A stretch of DNA of 47,400 nucleotides from Hassallia byssoidea VB512170 (lineage in GTDB: Bacteria > Cyanobacteriota > Cyanobacteriia > Cyanobacteriales > Nostocaceae), in contig NZ_JTCM02000050.1 in NCBI RefSeq assembly GCF_000817785.2, positions 1 through 47,400 of the forward strand. Reading direction: 5' to 3'. Shown here in pieces: positions 8,181 to 16,206 of the stretch (position 1 is the first letter of the stretch; the number at the start of each line of letters is the position of its first letter). The translations under genes and the position numbers were made by a program. The notes under the pieces were generated by a model. It did no database searches. It was not told the origin of the DNA and saw only the letters and a program-made list of their open reading frames with translations.

Positions 8181-9236
8181 TTATGCTGGCTTGCGAGCAA
8201 TCAAATACTTACTCATAAAGTGGACTTGAGTTGTAATATTCTCAAAACCCGCTTTTTCTAAACGCTCCACCAGATTATCTGTGGTGTAATTCTTGTAGTA
8301 AGGTTCGTGGAAAGTTTCATGGAAGTTTTCCATGATTGGTTCCATTTCCGGAGAATCGCTCATCTGAATTGAATCACAGATAATAAACACCCCACCTGGT
8401 TTTGTCACCCGGAAGCATTCTTCAATTACCCGCTGACGTACCGCTGGGGGTAACTCATGGAAAAGGAAAACAGAAGTTACAGCATGGAAATAGTTATCTA
8501 AATAAGGTAACTCTTCCGCATTAGCTTGTAAGAGTTGCGGTAACTCCCCAGGTATTTGGGATAGCAGTTCTATAGCCTTACGCAAATAAGCCGGCGATAA
8601 ATCTGTACCATACAAAGACGCTTGAGACAAAGCAGCGCGAATCGACTTTAAAGTGCGACCTGTACCACAAGCTACATCTAAAATACGTGTTTGCCGAGGT
8701 GACACATCACTAAAAACTTTCAGCCCTTCCTTCAACGGAGCGAGAATCCGGCGCCGCATCGCATCCGCAGAACCACCAAAGAGAATTTCTACCTGCAAAT
8801 CATACAAATTAGCTGAGAAATCACTTAAGTAGCCATCAGTTTGGTGATGGAAGTTCTGTACATAATAGCTGGGATAACCCTCAATATCCACATTTTGGGA
8901 AAATTCTTGATATTTCTTTTGGTTAGCGCGTTCCCAGAGTTGGGGTAAATCTAGCCACATTGCTGGATAGTAGCGGAAAAAGTCTGACCAAGGGTTATCA
9001 AATAGTAAGCTTGTAGGATACACGCCTTGTTCAGCATCTTGCCAATCAACTTCAAGTAAGTTATTTAGCCTTTGTTGAACTTTGAGTAAAAGCTGAGTTG
9101 GGAGCGGTTTGGTCTGCTGCTGACTGGGAGAGATGAGATTCATTAAGCGCGTGCTTAAAATTTTGTGTGCCAGACCAAAGTAATTTTTACCTTGCTGAAA
9201 AGTCTGATAAGTCAGTTTGGTTAAAGTGTCAGACAT
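8181..9236 (-). CDS. Class I SAM-dependent methyltransferase
   Basis: 351 aa. The methyltransferase domain occupies the C-terminal half: motif I ILDVACGTGRTLKSI at about residues 184-198, then YGTDLSPAYL (motif II acid), ANAEELPYLDNYFHAVTSVFLFHELPP (motifs III-IV, Methyltransf_11 style) and a late VTKPGGVFIICDS. The N-terminal 150 residues are an extra helical region with NPWSDFFRYYPAMWLDL and FHHQTDGYLSDFSANLYDLQ, the latter resembling the pre-methyltransferase region of cyanobacterial homologues. The acceptor is unknown; lipid or quinone-like substrates are only a guess. Soluble, monocistronic. Confidence 0.85.
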   Translation of the reverse strand: MSDTLTKLTYQTFQQGKNYFGLAHKILSTRLMNLISPSQQQTKPLPTQLLLKVQQRLNNLLEVDWQDAEQGVYPTSLLFDNPWSDFFRYYPAMWLDLPQLWERANQKKYQEFSQNVDIEGYPSYYVQNFHHQTDGYLSDFSANLYDLQVEILFGGSADAMRRRILAPLKEGLKVFSDVSPRQTRILDVACGTGRTLKSIRAALSQASLYGTDLSPAYLRKAIELLSQIPGELPQLLQANAEELPYLDNYFHAVTSVFLFHELPPAVRQRVIEECFRVTKPGGVFIICDSIQMSDSPEMEPIMENFHETFHEPYYKNYTTDNLVERLEKAGFENITTQVHFMSKYLIARKPA

Positions 9237-9323
9237 GAGTGAGAATGGCTGGGATTATTTTACCTGTAGTAGTTTGTTGTAAATAATTGTAAAAATTTTC
9301 TCATCAATCTTCAGAAAGATGTC

Positions 9324-9420
9324 GGCTAGGGACTAGGGACTGGGGACTAGGTGAGACCAGCCCCCGTCGGGCGCGGTCTGCCTGATCGATGGGGGACTGG
9401 CGAACCCGGAGGGGACTAGA
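9324..9420. repeat. GGGACTAG-type tandem repeats and GC-rich block
   Basis: Short units TAGGGACTAGGGACTGGGGACTAG followed by a GC-rich stretch (CCCCCGTCGGGCGCGG) and another GGGGACTGGC..GGGGACTAG. The units resemble the short tandemly repeated repetitive (STRR) sequences of filamentous cyanobacteria. No gene here. Confidence 0.6.
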
Positions 9421-9577
9421 AATGAAAATAAGCTTAATAGCTACTCAAAAATCATAAATATTAAGTTTTATTGCGAAAAAGCATTTTGTAACTTTGGTTA
9501 CAGAATTTCTTGATATAGTAGTTATGTAGATGAAAAACGAATCTATAAATCATTAAAACAATAAAGAGGAATTTGAT

Positions 9578-9781
9578 ATGTCTACCCAAGAAAAAGCGCG
9601 TGCTTTGATGATGCGTCATTACCAGCTGGTCAAGAATCGTCAACAATCAATGCTCGAACGTGTTGGTGAAGAACTTGGTCTTCCTGCTGGCGAAGCATCC
9701 CATTACTGGAACCCGATTCAGGGCAAGATAGATCCTACCGTTCGTATGACTTACGATCGCAGCAATGCCACAATGAGCTAG
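9578..9781 (+). CDS. Small conserved cyanobacterial protein, unknown function
   Basis: 67 aa, no signal peptide or membrane segment. It begins MSTQEKARALMMRHYQ and is helical and basic in the first 30 residues, with a GEELGLPAGEASHYW segment and a polar tail. A clean ribosome binding site (AAAGAGGA) lies 8-9 bases before the ATG, and a strong hairpin terminator follows at 9864. Codon use resembles the core genes rather than the mobile DNA, so I regard it as real. I do not recognise the family with certainty; its monocistronic structure suggests a small abundant or regulated protein. Confidence 0.75.
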   Translation: MSTQEKARALMMRHYQLVKNRQQSMLERVGEELGLPAGEASHYWNPIQGKIDPTVRMTYDRSNATMS

Positions 9782-9863
9782 GGACTCTAAATGTGTCTTA
9801 TTAACGTAGTGAGCGATTTATCGCTCAATTTAATCAGAACAAGCCAAGTTGTTAGTCAAAAAA

Positions 9864-9887
9864 AAGCCACCACTTTAGTGGTGGCTT
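9864..9887. terminator. Rho-independent terminator after small protein gene
   Basis: 11-bp perfect stem, AAGCCACCACT and AGTGGTGGCTT, with a 2-base loop, preceded by a run of A (useful for the opposite strand) and followed by TTAATAAT. About 80 bp after the stop at 9781; probably works for both directions. Confidence 0.7.
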
Positions 9888-9968
9888 AATAATGTTCTTA
9901 AATACCGCATTTCGGCTGAGGTGGGGATTGCTATTTTCAGCAACGCTTACTCAATGCGTATCCTTGAT

Positions 9969-10024
9969 TTAAGCGTTTCAACGCTTACTACAATTAAGAT
10001 TTAAGCGTTTCAACGCTTAAATCT
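9969..10024 (-). terminator. Repeated AAGCGTT palindromes at the 3' end of glnA
   Basis: Two copies of TTTAAGCGTTTCAACGCTTA (9969-9987 and about 10000-10020); the second extends to GATTTAAGCG/CGCTTAAATC symmetry and ends at the glnA stop codon. A third partial CAACGCTTACT occurs at about 9941. The 3' hairpin probably terminates or protects the glnA message. Confidence 0.6.
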
Positions 10025-11440
10025 TTAACAATCGTAGTAAAGACCAAATTCGTAAGGATGAGGACGCAGACGCATTGGGTTAACTTCGTTATCTAACTTG
10101 TAAGAAATCCAAGTTTGAATGAAGTCTTCAGTAAACACACCTGGTTCTGTTAAGAAAGCATGATCGTTCTCTAATGCTTCCAAAGCCAATTCTAAAGAAC
10201 CGGGTGTGGAAGGAACCTTAGCCAGTTCTTCTGGCGAAAGTTCGTAGATATTCTTATCTAGAGGTTCACCAGGATGGATTTTGTTCTTGATACCATCTAA
10301 ACCAGCACAAAGCATCGCAGCGAATGCCAAGTAAGGGTTAGAAGTCGCATCCGGACAACGGAATTCTAAGCGTTTTGCTTTGGGGTTATTGCCGGCAAGA
10401 GGAATACGGATAGAAGCTGAACGATTACCTTGAGAGTAAGCTAAGTTTACAGGTGCTTCATAACCAGGTACTAAGCGCTTGTAAGAATTAGTGGTGGGGT
10501 TGGTGATTGCTAACAGTGCGGGTGCGTGTCTGAGGATACCACCAATGTAATGCAGCGCCATTTCGCTCAAACCAGCGTATTTATCGCCTGCAAATAAAGG
10601 TTGACCATCTTTCCAGATAGACTGGTGACAGTGCATCCCAGAACCGTTATCGCCGAAGATTGGCTTGGGCATGAAGGTAACGGTTTTGCCGTATTTCTTG
10701 GCAACGTTCTTGATGACATATTTGTAAGTCATCAGCCAGTCAGCAGCTTCGATTAATTTACCAAAGCGGAAACCGAGTTCGCATTGTCCACCGCTTGCGA
10801 CTTCGTGGTGCTGTTTTTCAATGGGTACGCCGCATTTTGCCATTGTCAGCAGCATTTCTGTGCGGATGTCTTGGAAAGTGTCGGTGGGGGGAACTGGAAA
10901 GTAACCTTCTTTGAAGCGCGGTTTATAGCCGAGGTTGGGACCTTCTTCTCTACCGGAATTCCAACGACCTTCTACAGAGTCTACGTAATAGTAGCCGGAG
11001 TTGGCGGTTTGGTCAAAGCGGACATCATCAAAGATGAAAAATTCAGCTTCTGGACCAAAGAAAACAGTGTCACCAATGCCCGAAGAAACCACGTAGTCTA
11101 CTGCTTTTTGGGCAATAACGCGGGGACAGCGATTGTAGGGTTCACCTGTACGCGGTTCTTGGATGCTACAAATTATACTCAGCGTCGGCTCTGCCATGAA
11201 CGGATCGATCCAAGCTGTGTTCGGGTCAAGAACCATTGACATGTCTGATTCGTTGATCGCTTTCCAACCCCGAATACTCGAACCGTCGAAAGGTACACCC
11301 TCAGTAAATGAACTCTCATCAATTTGGTTATGAAACACCGTGAGGTGCTGCCAAGTTCCTGGCGTATCGATGAATTTCAGATCGATCATCTGAATGTTGT
11401 TGTCCTGAATCATCTTCAAGACTTCTTGTGGGGTTGTCAT
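10025..11440 (-). CDS. glnA: Glutamine synthetase, type I
   Basis: 471 aa, full length for GSI. It catalyses ATP-dependent amidation of glutamate, the entry point of ammonium in cyanobacteria, as a cytoplasmic dodecamer. Visible signatures: the N-terminal FDGSSIRGW loop (about residues 50-58), GPEAEFF and [20 protein letters not shown] metal-ligand region (about 200-220), the ATP-binding [10 protein letters not shown] (about 264-273), and [22 protein letters not shown] region before the C-terminal [11 protein letters not shown]. The ATG follows a strong AAGGAGTAACC site. Transcribed alone, diverging from apcF; an NtcA-like promoter precedes it. Cyanobacterial enzymes of this class are usually controlled by small inactivating proteins; none is seen in this window. 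Confidence 0.97.
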   Translation of the reverse strand: MTTPQEVLKMIQDNNIQMIDLKFIDTPGTWQHLTVFHNQIDESSFTEGVPFDGSSIRGWKAINESDMSMVLDPNTAWIDPFMAEPTLSIICSIQEPRTGEPYNRCPRVIAQKAVDYVVSSGIGDTVFFGPEAEFFIFDDVRFDQTANSGYYYVDSVEGRWNSGREEGPNLGYKPRFKEGYFPVPPTDTFQDIRTEMLLTMAKCGVPIEKQHHEVASGGQCELGFRFGKLIEAADWLMTYKYVIKNVAKKYGKTVTFMPKPIFGDNGSGMHCHQSIWKDGQPLFAGDKYAGLSEMALHYIGGILRHAPALLAITNPTTNSYKRLVPGYEAPVNLAYSQGNRSASIRIPLAGNNPKAKRLEFRCPDATSNPYLAFAAMLCAGLDGIKNKIHPGEPLDKNIYELSPEELAKVPSTPGSLELALEALENDHAFLTEPGVFTEDFIQTWISYKLDNEVNPMRLRPHPYEFGLYYDC

Positions 11441-11536
11441 GGTTACTCCTTGTATGCTTATTTACTAAGGTAGAACTGAAATTTTCAATGCATTCTGACC
11501 CTGCTTGGTGAAACCAAATTGTGAGATACCTGGAAT

Positions 11537-11579
11537 ATCCTAAAGATAGGACATTAGGTAATTTTGTTGCATAAGCTAC
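11537..11579 (-). promoter_or_regulatory. NtcA-like activated promoter of glnA
   Basis: Read on the minus strand, GTAGCTTATGCAAC (11566-11579) matches the NtcA consensus GTA-N8-TAC except for the final half-site (AAC). A -10-like TAGGAT (complement of 11537-11542, form TAN3T) lies 23 bp downstream, the spacing of class II NtcA-activated promoters. glnA is a classical NtcA target in cyanobacteria. The leader would be about 90 nt. Confidence 0.45.
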
Positions 11580-11797
11580 AAAAACTCATGATTAAAGTTT
11601 ATATTTACCTTTGCTTAACCAGTTTCACAAAACTTAACAGTTCATTTCACAGGGTCAACTTTGACATAGAATCCTTTAAGTAGCCGATGGATTATTTTTT
11701 GTGCTGAGACTTTTGCCGTAGCACAAAAATTTATAGGCGCATAAAAGCAGCCAGATAAATATCAAACCATAAATAGGATTGATTGGGAGAAAAAGGA

Positions 11798-12307
11798 ATG
11801 CGGGATGCAGTAACAAGTTTAATTAAGAATTATGACGTAGCTGGACGGTATTTTGACCGGAATGCGATCGACAGCCTCAAGTCTTACTTTGAAAGTGGTA
11901 CAGCACGAGTACAAGCAGCTGGGGCAATTAATTCTAATGCGGCATCAATTGTCAGACAGGCTGGTTCTGGGTTATTTGAAGAACAGCCGGAGTTGATTCG
12001 TCCTGGTGGAAATGCTTACACTACTCGTCGCTATGCGGCTTGTCTGCGGGATATGGATTACTATTTGCGCTACGCTACTTATGCGCTGGTTGCTGGTAGT
12101 ATGGATGTTCTAGATGAGCGGGTGCTGCAAGGGCTGCGGGAAACTTACAATTCTTTGGGTGTGCCTATTGGTCCGACGGTTCGCGGTATCCAGATTATGA
12201 AGGATATTATTAAGGAGCAAGTGGCGGCAGCTGGTGTTGCTAATACTGCTTTTTTGGATGAGCCTTTTGATTATATGACGCGGGAGTTGAGCGAGCAGGA
12301 TATTTAG
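11798..12307 (+). CDS. apcF: Allophycocyanin beta-18 subunit (ApcF)
   Basis: 169 aa from the ATG at 11798, chosen because GGAGAAAAAGGA precedes it and family members start MRDAVT; a TTG 15 bases upstream is less likely. Phycobilisome globin fold. The chromophore-binding region has RRYAACLRDMDYYLRYATYA, with the bilin-attachment Cys in YAACLRD at about residue 81. YNSLGVPIGPTVRGIQ and the TRELSEQDI end fit the beta-18 (ApcF) type, a minor allophycocyanin subunit that sits next to the core-membrane linker and carries energy to the photosystems. Standalone gene, as usual for apcF. A terminator hairpin follows. Confidence 0.9.
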   Translation: MRDAVTSLIKNYDVAGRYFDRNAIDSLKSYFESGTARVQAAGAINSNAASIVRQAGSGLFEEQPELIRPGGNAYTTRRYAACLRDMDYYLRYATYALVAGSMDVLDERVLQGLRETYNSLGVPIGPTVRGIQIMKDIIKEQVAAAGVANTAFLDEPFDYMTRELSEQDI

Positions 12308-12343
12308 TTTTTATTCGGGGTTCGCCTCAGAATATAAAATAGG

Positions 12344-12372
12344 GCGAGTTTCTTTTGGAGACTCGCTTTTTT
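12344..12372 (+). terminator. Terminator of apcF
   Basis: Stem GCGAGT/ACTCGC (extended to GCGAGTTTC and GGAGACTCGC with mismatches) followed by TTTTTT, 37 bp after the apcF stop. Classic intrinsic terminator shape. Confidence 0.75.
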
Positions 12373-12473
12373 ACGAACCGCCAAGACGCCAAGGAAGCCA
12401 AGGAAAGAGTTATTCCCATCAGGAGTCTTTTTTCTTCCTTTGTGTCCTTGGTGTCTTGGCGGTTCGTAAAATC
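12371..12473. repeat. Large imperfect inverted repeat, ACGAACCGCCAAG family
   Basis: Arms of about 34 bp begin TTACGAACCGCCAAGACGCC and end with the complementary GTGTCTTGGCGGTTCGTAA, separated by about 30 bp. Single-arm relatives occur at about 16136 (CGAACCGCAGAGGACGCAG), 30612 (ACGAACCGCCAAGTACGCC) and, on the other strand, 30073 (TTGCGCCTCTGCGCCTCTGC). It is a dispersed repeat family between genes. Confidence 0.75.
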
Positions 12474-12501
12474 AGGTATTATTTGAGCGGGAAGGGAGTA
12501 G

Positions 12502-13311
12502 TTGGTTAAGCAGCGATTGGATATGTTATTGGTGGAGTTGAATTTGTGTGCTTCCCGCGCTTTGGCGCAACGGTTGATTCAAGCTGGGGAGGTGACTGTT
12601 AATCAACAAGTTGTGGATAAGGCGGGGACGGTGGTTGATGTCGCGGCGGATATTAAGATTAAGGAGCGATCGCGTTTTGTCTCTCGTGGCGGTGAGAAGC
12701 TGGCGAAGGCTTTAGATTTTTTTAATATTTCTGTGTCCGGACGGGTTTGTTTGGATGGCGGTATTTCCACAGGAGGCTTTACTGATTGTCTTTTACAAGC
12801 AGGGGCAAAGCTAGTTTACGGGGTTGATGTGGGTTACGGTCAAGTTGACTGGGGTTTGCGAAATGATTCTCGTGTGGTTTTGCGCGAACGTACTAATTTA
12901 CGACAGTTACAACCCCATGAGTTATATGGTGAGGCACAAAAAGCTGATTTGGCGGTGGTGGATGTTTCGTTTATTTCTTTAACCAAGATTTTGCCTGCTT
13001 TGTGGGAGTTAACTCAACCTCAAAGGGAAGCAGTTTTACTGGTGAAGCCACAATTTGAGGTTGGTAAGTCCCGTGTGGGGAAAAAAGGCGTTGTTCGTGA
13101 TTCTTGCGACCAAGCTGAGGCAATTTTTCAGGTTTTGCAAACTGCTGAAAATTTAGGATGGAAGTATAAGGGTTTAACTTGGTCGCCGATCACTGGTCCT
13201 GCTGGGAATATTGAATATCTGTTGTGGCTGGATATGGAAAGCGAAACACCACCGCCTAATTTAGAAGCTGTTCAGCAAGTTACTAAATCTGCTGTTGCCC
13301 AATTGCGTTGA
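12502..13311 (+). CDS. tlyA: TlyA-family RNA 2'-O-methyltransferase
   Basis: 269 aa. An N-terminal S4 RNA-binding domain (residues 1-60: RLDMLLVELNLCASRALAQRLIQAGEVTVN) is followed by an FtsJ/RrmJ-like methyltransferase fold: SRGGEKLAKAL, the SAM-binding GGISTGGFTDCLLQAGA at about 92-108, DVGYGQVDW, and VDVSFISLTKILP. The ending SPITGPAGNIEYLLWL is family-typical. TlyA proteins methylate cytidine 2'-O positions in 16S/23S rRNA in bacteria where studied; some are called hemolysin A from older work. The TTG start at 12502 is preferred because GGGAG precedes it and MVKQRLD is the usual family start. The stop directly abuts the convergent cp12 stop with no spacer. Confidence 0.9.
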   Translation: MVKQRLDMLLVELNLCASRALAQRLIQAGEVTVNQQVVDKAGTVVDVAADIKIKERSRFVSRGGEKLAKALDFFNISVSGRVCLDGGISTGGFTDCLLQAGAKLVYGVDVGYGQVDWGLRNDSRVVLRERTNLRQLQPHELYGEAQKADLAVVDVSFISLTKILPALWELTQPQREAVLLVKPQFEVGKSRVGKKGVVRDSCDQAEAIFQVLQTAENLGWKYKGLTWSPITGPAGNIEYLLWLDMESETPPPNLEAVQQVTKSAVAQLR

Positions 13312-13587
13312 TTACAAATCGTAGATTAGACATTCTACTGCTTCTGGATGGCGATCGCAGTAGCTTTCTAAAGAAGATTTGCCTTTTGTTGCTTGCTTTT
13401 TATGAGATTTTTCAGCTTGCAATTCTTCGACGATATCCCAAGCTACAGCGCAGTTAGCAGAATTGCTACCGCTAAGATCGCAGGTTTCACGGGCTTCAGC
13501 AATAGCATCAAAAATCACTTCTTCCAAGGTTTGAGTTTGATTATCGTGATTAATAGCAGCCTGGAGTACGTTTGAGATGTCAGTCAT
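13312..13587 (-). CDS. cp12: CP12 protein (Calvin-cycle regulator)
   Basis: 91 aa, somewhat longer than the usual 70-80. The core is intact: AEARETCDLSGSNSANC holds the N-terminal cysteine pair (about residues 36 and 46), the conserved AWDIVEELQAE follows at about 49-59, and the end YCDRHPEAVECLIYDL holds the C-terminal cysteine pair in the usual C-x8-C spacing. CP12 is an intrinsically disordered protein that in the dark, with its disulphides formed, ties GAPDH and phosphoribulokinase into an inactive complex. The extra length is N-terminal (MTDISNVLQAAINHDNQTQT). It is transcribed alone and ends base-to-base against tlyA. Confidence 0.9.
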   Translation of the reverse strand: MTDISNVLQAAINHDNQTQTLEEVIFDAIAEARETCDLSGSNSANCAVAWDIVEELQAEKSHKKQATKGKSSLESYCDRHPEAVECLIYDL

Positions 13588-13715
13588 GATACTTACCTTT
13601 GTGTGTTGATTTAGAAATCGACTGCGAGCTTCTGAATTATTTCACTAGCTTAATTTCTAGTTTAGACAAGCCTCACATAAAATGCCGGTAGGAAAACCGT
13701 CCATGCGTTTCGGAA

Positions 13716-14039
13716 AGGGGAGGGGGGAGGGGGGGACAGGGGGGACAAGGGGGACAAGGGGGAAAGAAGTATCCTTTACACTTTTGCTCGTTGTAGATGC
13801 TAGCAAAAAGCTTTATCTCAAAATGGCTCTGTTGACAAGTTATTGTAAGATGTTGAAAAACTTTAACAAACTTGAGATAAATTGACAAAATCTAATTGGG
13901 TAATTGGTAGTTGGTAATTGGTAGTTGGTAATTGGTAGTTGGTAATTATTTTTATTCCCCCATTCCCCATTCCCCATTCCCCATTCCCCACTCCCCATTA
14001 CCCATTACCCAATGCCCAATGCCCAATGCCCTATGCCCC
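13716..14039. repeat. Simple tandem repeats (G-rich, TTGGTAG, CCCCATT)
   Basis: Three blocks: G-rich GGGGGGACAGGGGGGACAAG units (about 13716-13765); GGTAATTGGTAGTT units (about 13900-13950); then CCCCATT heptamers passing into ACCCATT and GCCCAAT variants (about 13955-14039). The last is the heptameric STRR type of filamentous cyanobacteria. The frames read through this region on both strands are artefacts. The block touches the stop codon of the GTPase gene. A related block lies at 18121-18240. Confidence 0.85.
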
Positions 14040-15434
14040 ATTCCCAATTTTTAATTCTTGCCGCAAGCGGTACAAAATTGTATTTTGGTCAACTTGGGAT
14101 AAAATTTCTTGAATGACGGTGCTAGCGCCCAATTGACCCCATGTGCAGCCTTTTTTCAGATACTCTTGTGCGGCTTTACCGATCGCATAGGCGCCATAAC
14201 CGGCGATACCAGCTTGAGCGATCGCACTTCCGGCAAAGGCTGTAATATTGGTAGGATTTTCACCACTGGCTAAGGCTGTGGCACTTTTACCTAAGCCTAA
14301 AAGCAAGCTGCTTCCTAATTCTCCCAAAAGTAAACCGCCAGAACTAAATAAAATTGTCTTAAGAATTTTGCTGGCTTCGTAACCGGTCATCGGTAAGCCG
14401 TATAATCTTGCTAAGGAGCGAATTAACGCTAAGTCGGCAACGCTTCCGCCAACGACATCTAAAAAGGCGATGGGATTTAAGCCGACTGCTAAAGCTTTGT
14501 ATTTGGTAAACTGCCAAATCAGGTCTTCTGCTTGTTGTTCGCGTAAGTCGATGGTTTTTTGAGCGATCGCTGTTTCTGCATCTCTTGCTTGAATCAGTGC
14601 ATTTAAGGCGAGAAGCGATCGCCCTTCACGATTGAGAATATTTAAAATTGTCTGTTTGAGTTCCTCTACTTGGATTGCTGGTGTCTCCCATTCATAAGTT
14701 ACACGTCCATCAGTCCACTCAACCCGCACTTCCATTAGCGCAGGTTCCGCTGCTACCATGACAATTTCATCCGGTAATAGCGGCTTTTGTTGGGGATGTC
14801 CTGCACCGAGTTGTTGCAAATTATTATAAATAGCTGTTCTATCTGTATCTGGATACAAGTCTATTTTGTTAAATACAAGAATTAGGGGTTTTTGCGATCG
14901 CCGCAATTCTAGCAGTGCTTGATACTCAGTCCGGGTAATATCACCAGACACGACAAACAAGATTAAATCAGCACAGCAAGCTACGTCTCGCGCCATTTGT
15001 CCTCTGACTTCCCCTTGAATTTCATCTAAACCGGGGGTATCAATTAATTCTACCTGCACCTTTCCGCCAGGAGTCCACCGCAGGGAACGAGGATACTGAG
15101 TTACGCCGTTAAGGGGACCTGTTTGGAGAATTTTTTGTCCTACTAAGGCATTCAAAACTGCTGACTTACCACGACTGACTAAACCAAAAGCGGCAATTCT
15201 AATTACGTTAGAGTCGAGCTTATTGAGAGTATTCGTCAATGTCTCTAATTCTGGTTTGACAAAAGATGCTAATTCCAGGTTTGATTGCGGTTGTCCGGGT
15301 TTGCGAAGATATCCATACCAAGACAGCACTTGTCTGAGACTAGCACGAGCGCGATTTAAATGAGTTTCTTGGAGATTAGGCACGTTCTTGCCTTTGTTAT
15401 AACAAGCTACATATCTATTTTGATTCAATTGCAT
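14031..15434 (-). CDS. Era-like GTPase with DUF697-type C-terminus
   Basis: 467 aa from the ATG at 15434; a TTG 15 bases upstream is possible but less likely. G domain: G1 GLVSRGKSAVLNAL at about residues 84-97, G2/switch I with the Thr in GVTQYPR, G3 DTPGLDE, G4 FNKIDLYP at about 190-197. The C-terminal half has hydrophobic helices (AVGLNPIAFLDVVGGSVADL; GGLLLGELGSSLLLGLG; AFAGSAIAQAGIAGYGAYAIG), the layout of DUF697-containing GTPases thought to associate with the membrane. The biological role is not established; membrane or ribosome-linked roles are suggested for relatives. Monocistronic; CCCCATT repeats reach its 3' end. Confidence 0.85.
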   Translation of the reverse strand: MQLNQNRYVACYNKGKNVPNLQETHLNRARASLRQVLSWYGYLRKPGQPQSNLELASFVKPELETLTNTLNKLDSNVIRIAAFGLVSRGKSAVLNALVGQKILQTGPLNGVTQYPRSLRWTPGGKVQVELIDTPGLDEIQGEVRGQMARDVACCADLILFVVSGDITRTEYQALLELRRSQKPLILVFNKIDLYPDTDRTAIYNNLQQLGAGHPQQKPLLPDEIVMVAAEPALMEVRVEWTDGRVTYEWETPAIQVEELKQTILNILNREGRSLLALNALIQARDAETAIAQKTIDLREQQAEDLIWQFTKYKALAVGLNPIAFLDVVGGSVADLALIRSLARLYGLPMTGYEASKILKTILFSSGGLLLGELGSSLLLGLGKSATALASGENPTNITAFAGSAIAQAGIAGYGAYAIGKAAQEYLKKGCTWGQLGASTVIQEILSQVDQNTILYRLRQELKIGNGA

Positions 15435-15614
15435 AACAAAACTCAGCAATGCCTAAAGACGCTACTGAGTTATCGGTTATTTAATTATCCACAATCTGTG
15501 GTTAATTACACGTTTTAATTATATTACGTCTATTAATATAAGTTAGATAAAATTGCGCTTTCCACAAAGCGAGTTTAATTATCAGCCAGAAATAAAAATT
15601 CCTGGCTTAGATAT

Positions 15615-15941
15615 TTATCGCCAAGTCCGGTTTCCGTCTTCGTCAGTTCTTGCTTGACGAATGACATCGGAAATTTCTTCCGCATCTTTTACGTGGTGAA
15701 GTGGTTTTTGTTCACCATCTGGTTCATCGACAACAAAATAAGTCGGTACTGTGATATGCTCGCCTGTGATGTCTGGTGAATCTACAGCTATTTGTTTCGC
15801 TTTTTCTTCAACTGATTTTGACTCATCAACCACATCTCCGGGATTGAGTGTCGCGTTCTTTTCTTTAGGTGTCGGTTCTTCTCTGGATTCTATAGTTGGG
15901 CTTACTGGTTGCTTAATTTCATTTTCTGATTCATTAGCCAT
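15615..15941 (-). CDS. Small acidic hypothetical protein
   Basis: 108 aa from ATG 15941 (MANESENEIKQPV), or 116 aa from the ATG at 15965. Very rich in Glu, Asp, Lys and Pro and without hydrophobic segments in the first 60 residues, so likely disordered; a more ordered end reads HITVPTYFVVDEPDG, then HHVKDAEEISDVIRQARTDEDGNRTW. No family recognised. Monocistronic, 180 bp downstream of the start of the GTPase gene on the same strand. Reality is supported by a well-formed frame and ordinary codon use, not by homology. Confidence 0.6.
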   Translation of the reverse strand: MANESENEIKQPVSPTIESREEPTPKEKNATLNPGDVVDESKSVEEKAKQIAVDSPDITGEHITVPTYFVVDEPDGEQKPLHHVKDAEEISDVIRQARTDEDGNRTWR

Positions 15942-16066
15942 AATTTTTAGTTTTCCAGAATTCATCTACTAATATCATTTTATAGAATCAAAGCCGTGAA
16001 GAGTTCCTTCTCAAGAAAGACTTTGAGCATACGACTAAATGAGGAATTTATTAGGTAAGTAGGTAA

Positions 16067-16102
16067 GTAGGGTGCGTTACGGCTTCGCCTAACGCACCCT
16101 AC
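16067..16102. repeat. GTAGGGTGCGTTA palindrome
   Basis: GTAGGGTGCGTTACG, a 6-base loop, then CCTAACGCACCCTAC: a near-perfect hairpin of 14-15 bp. Relatives at 24785-24814 and 29194-29226 share the GGGTGCGTTA arm. Next to it, at about 16136-16170, is a single-arm relative of the ACGAACCGC repeat. Confidence 0.8.
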
Positions 16103-16206
16103 ATAAATATAGGACTTACGCAACAGTCATGAAAAACGAACCGCAGAGGACGCAGAGGACACAGAGGAATAAGAAAGAGAGAATTTTTGCGTAAGTTCTA
16201 AAATAG

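Noticed and set aside
13673-13888. Pro/Cys-rich small protein (CPPCPPCPP)
   Set aside because: Arises from the GGGGGACAAG simple repeats; frames are open on both strands.
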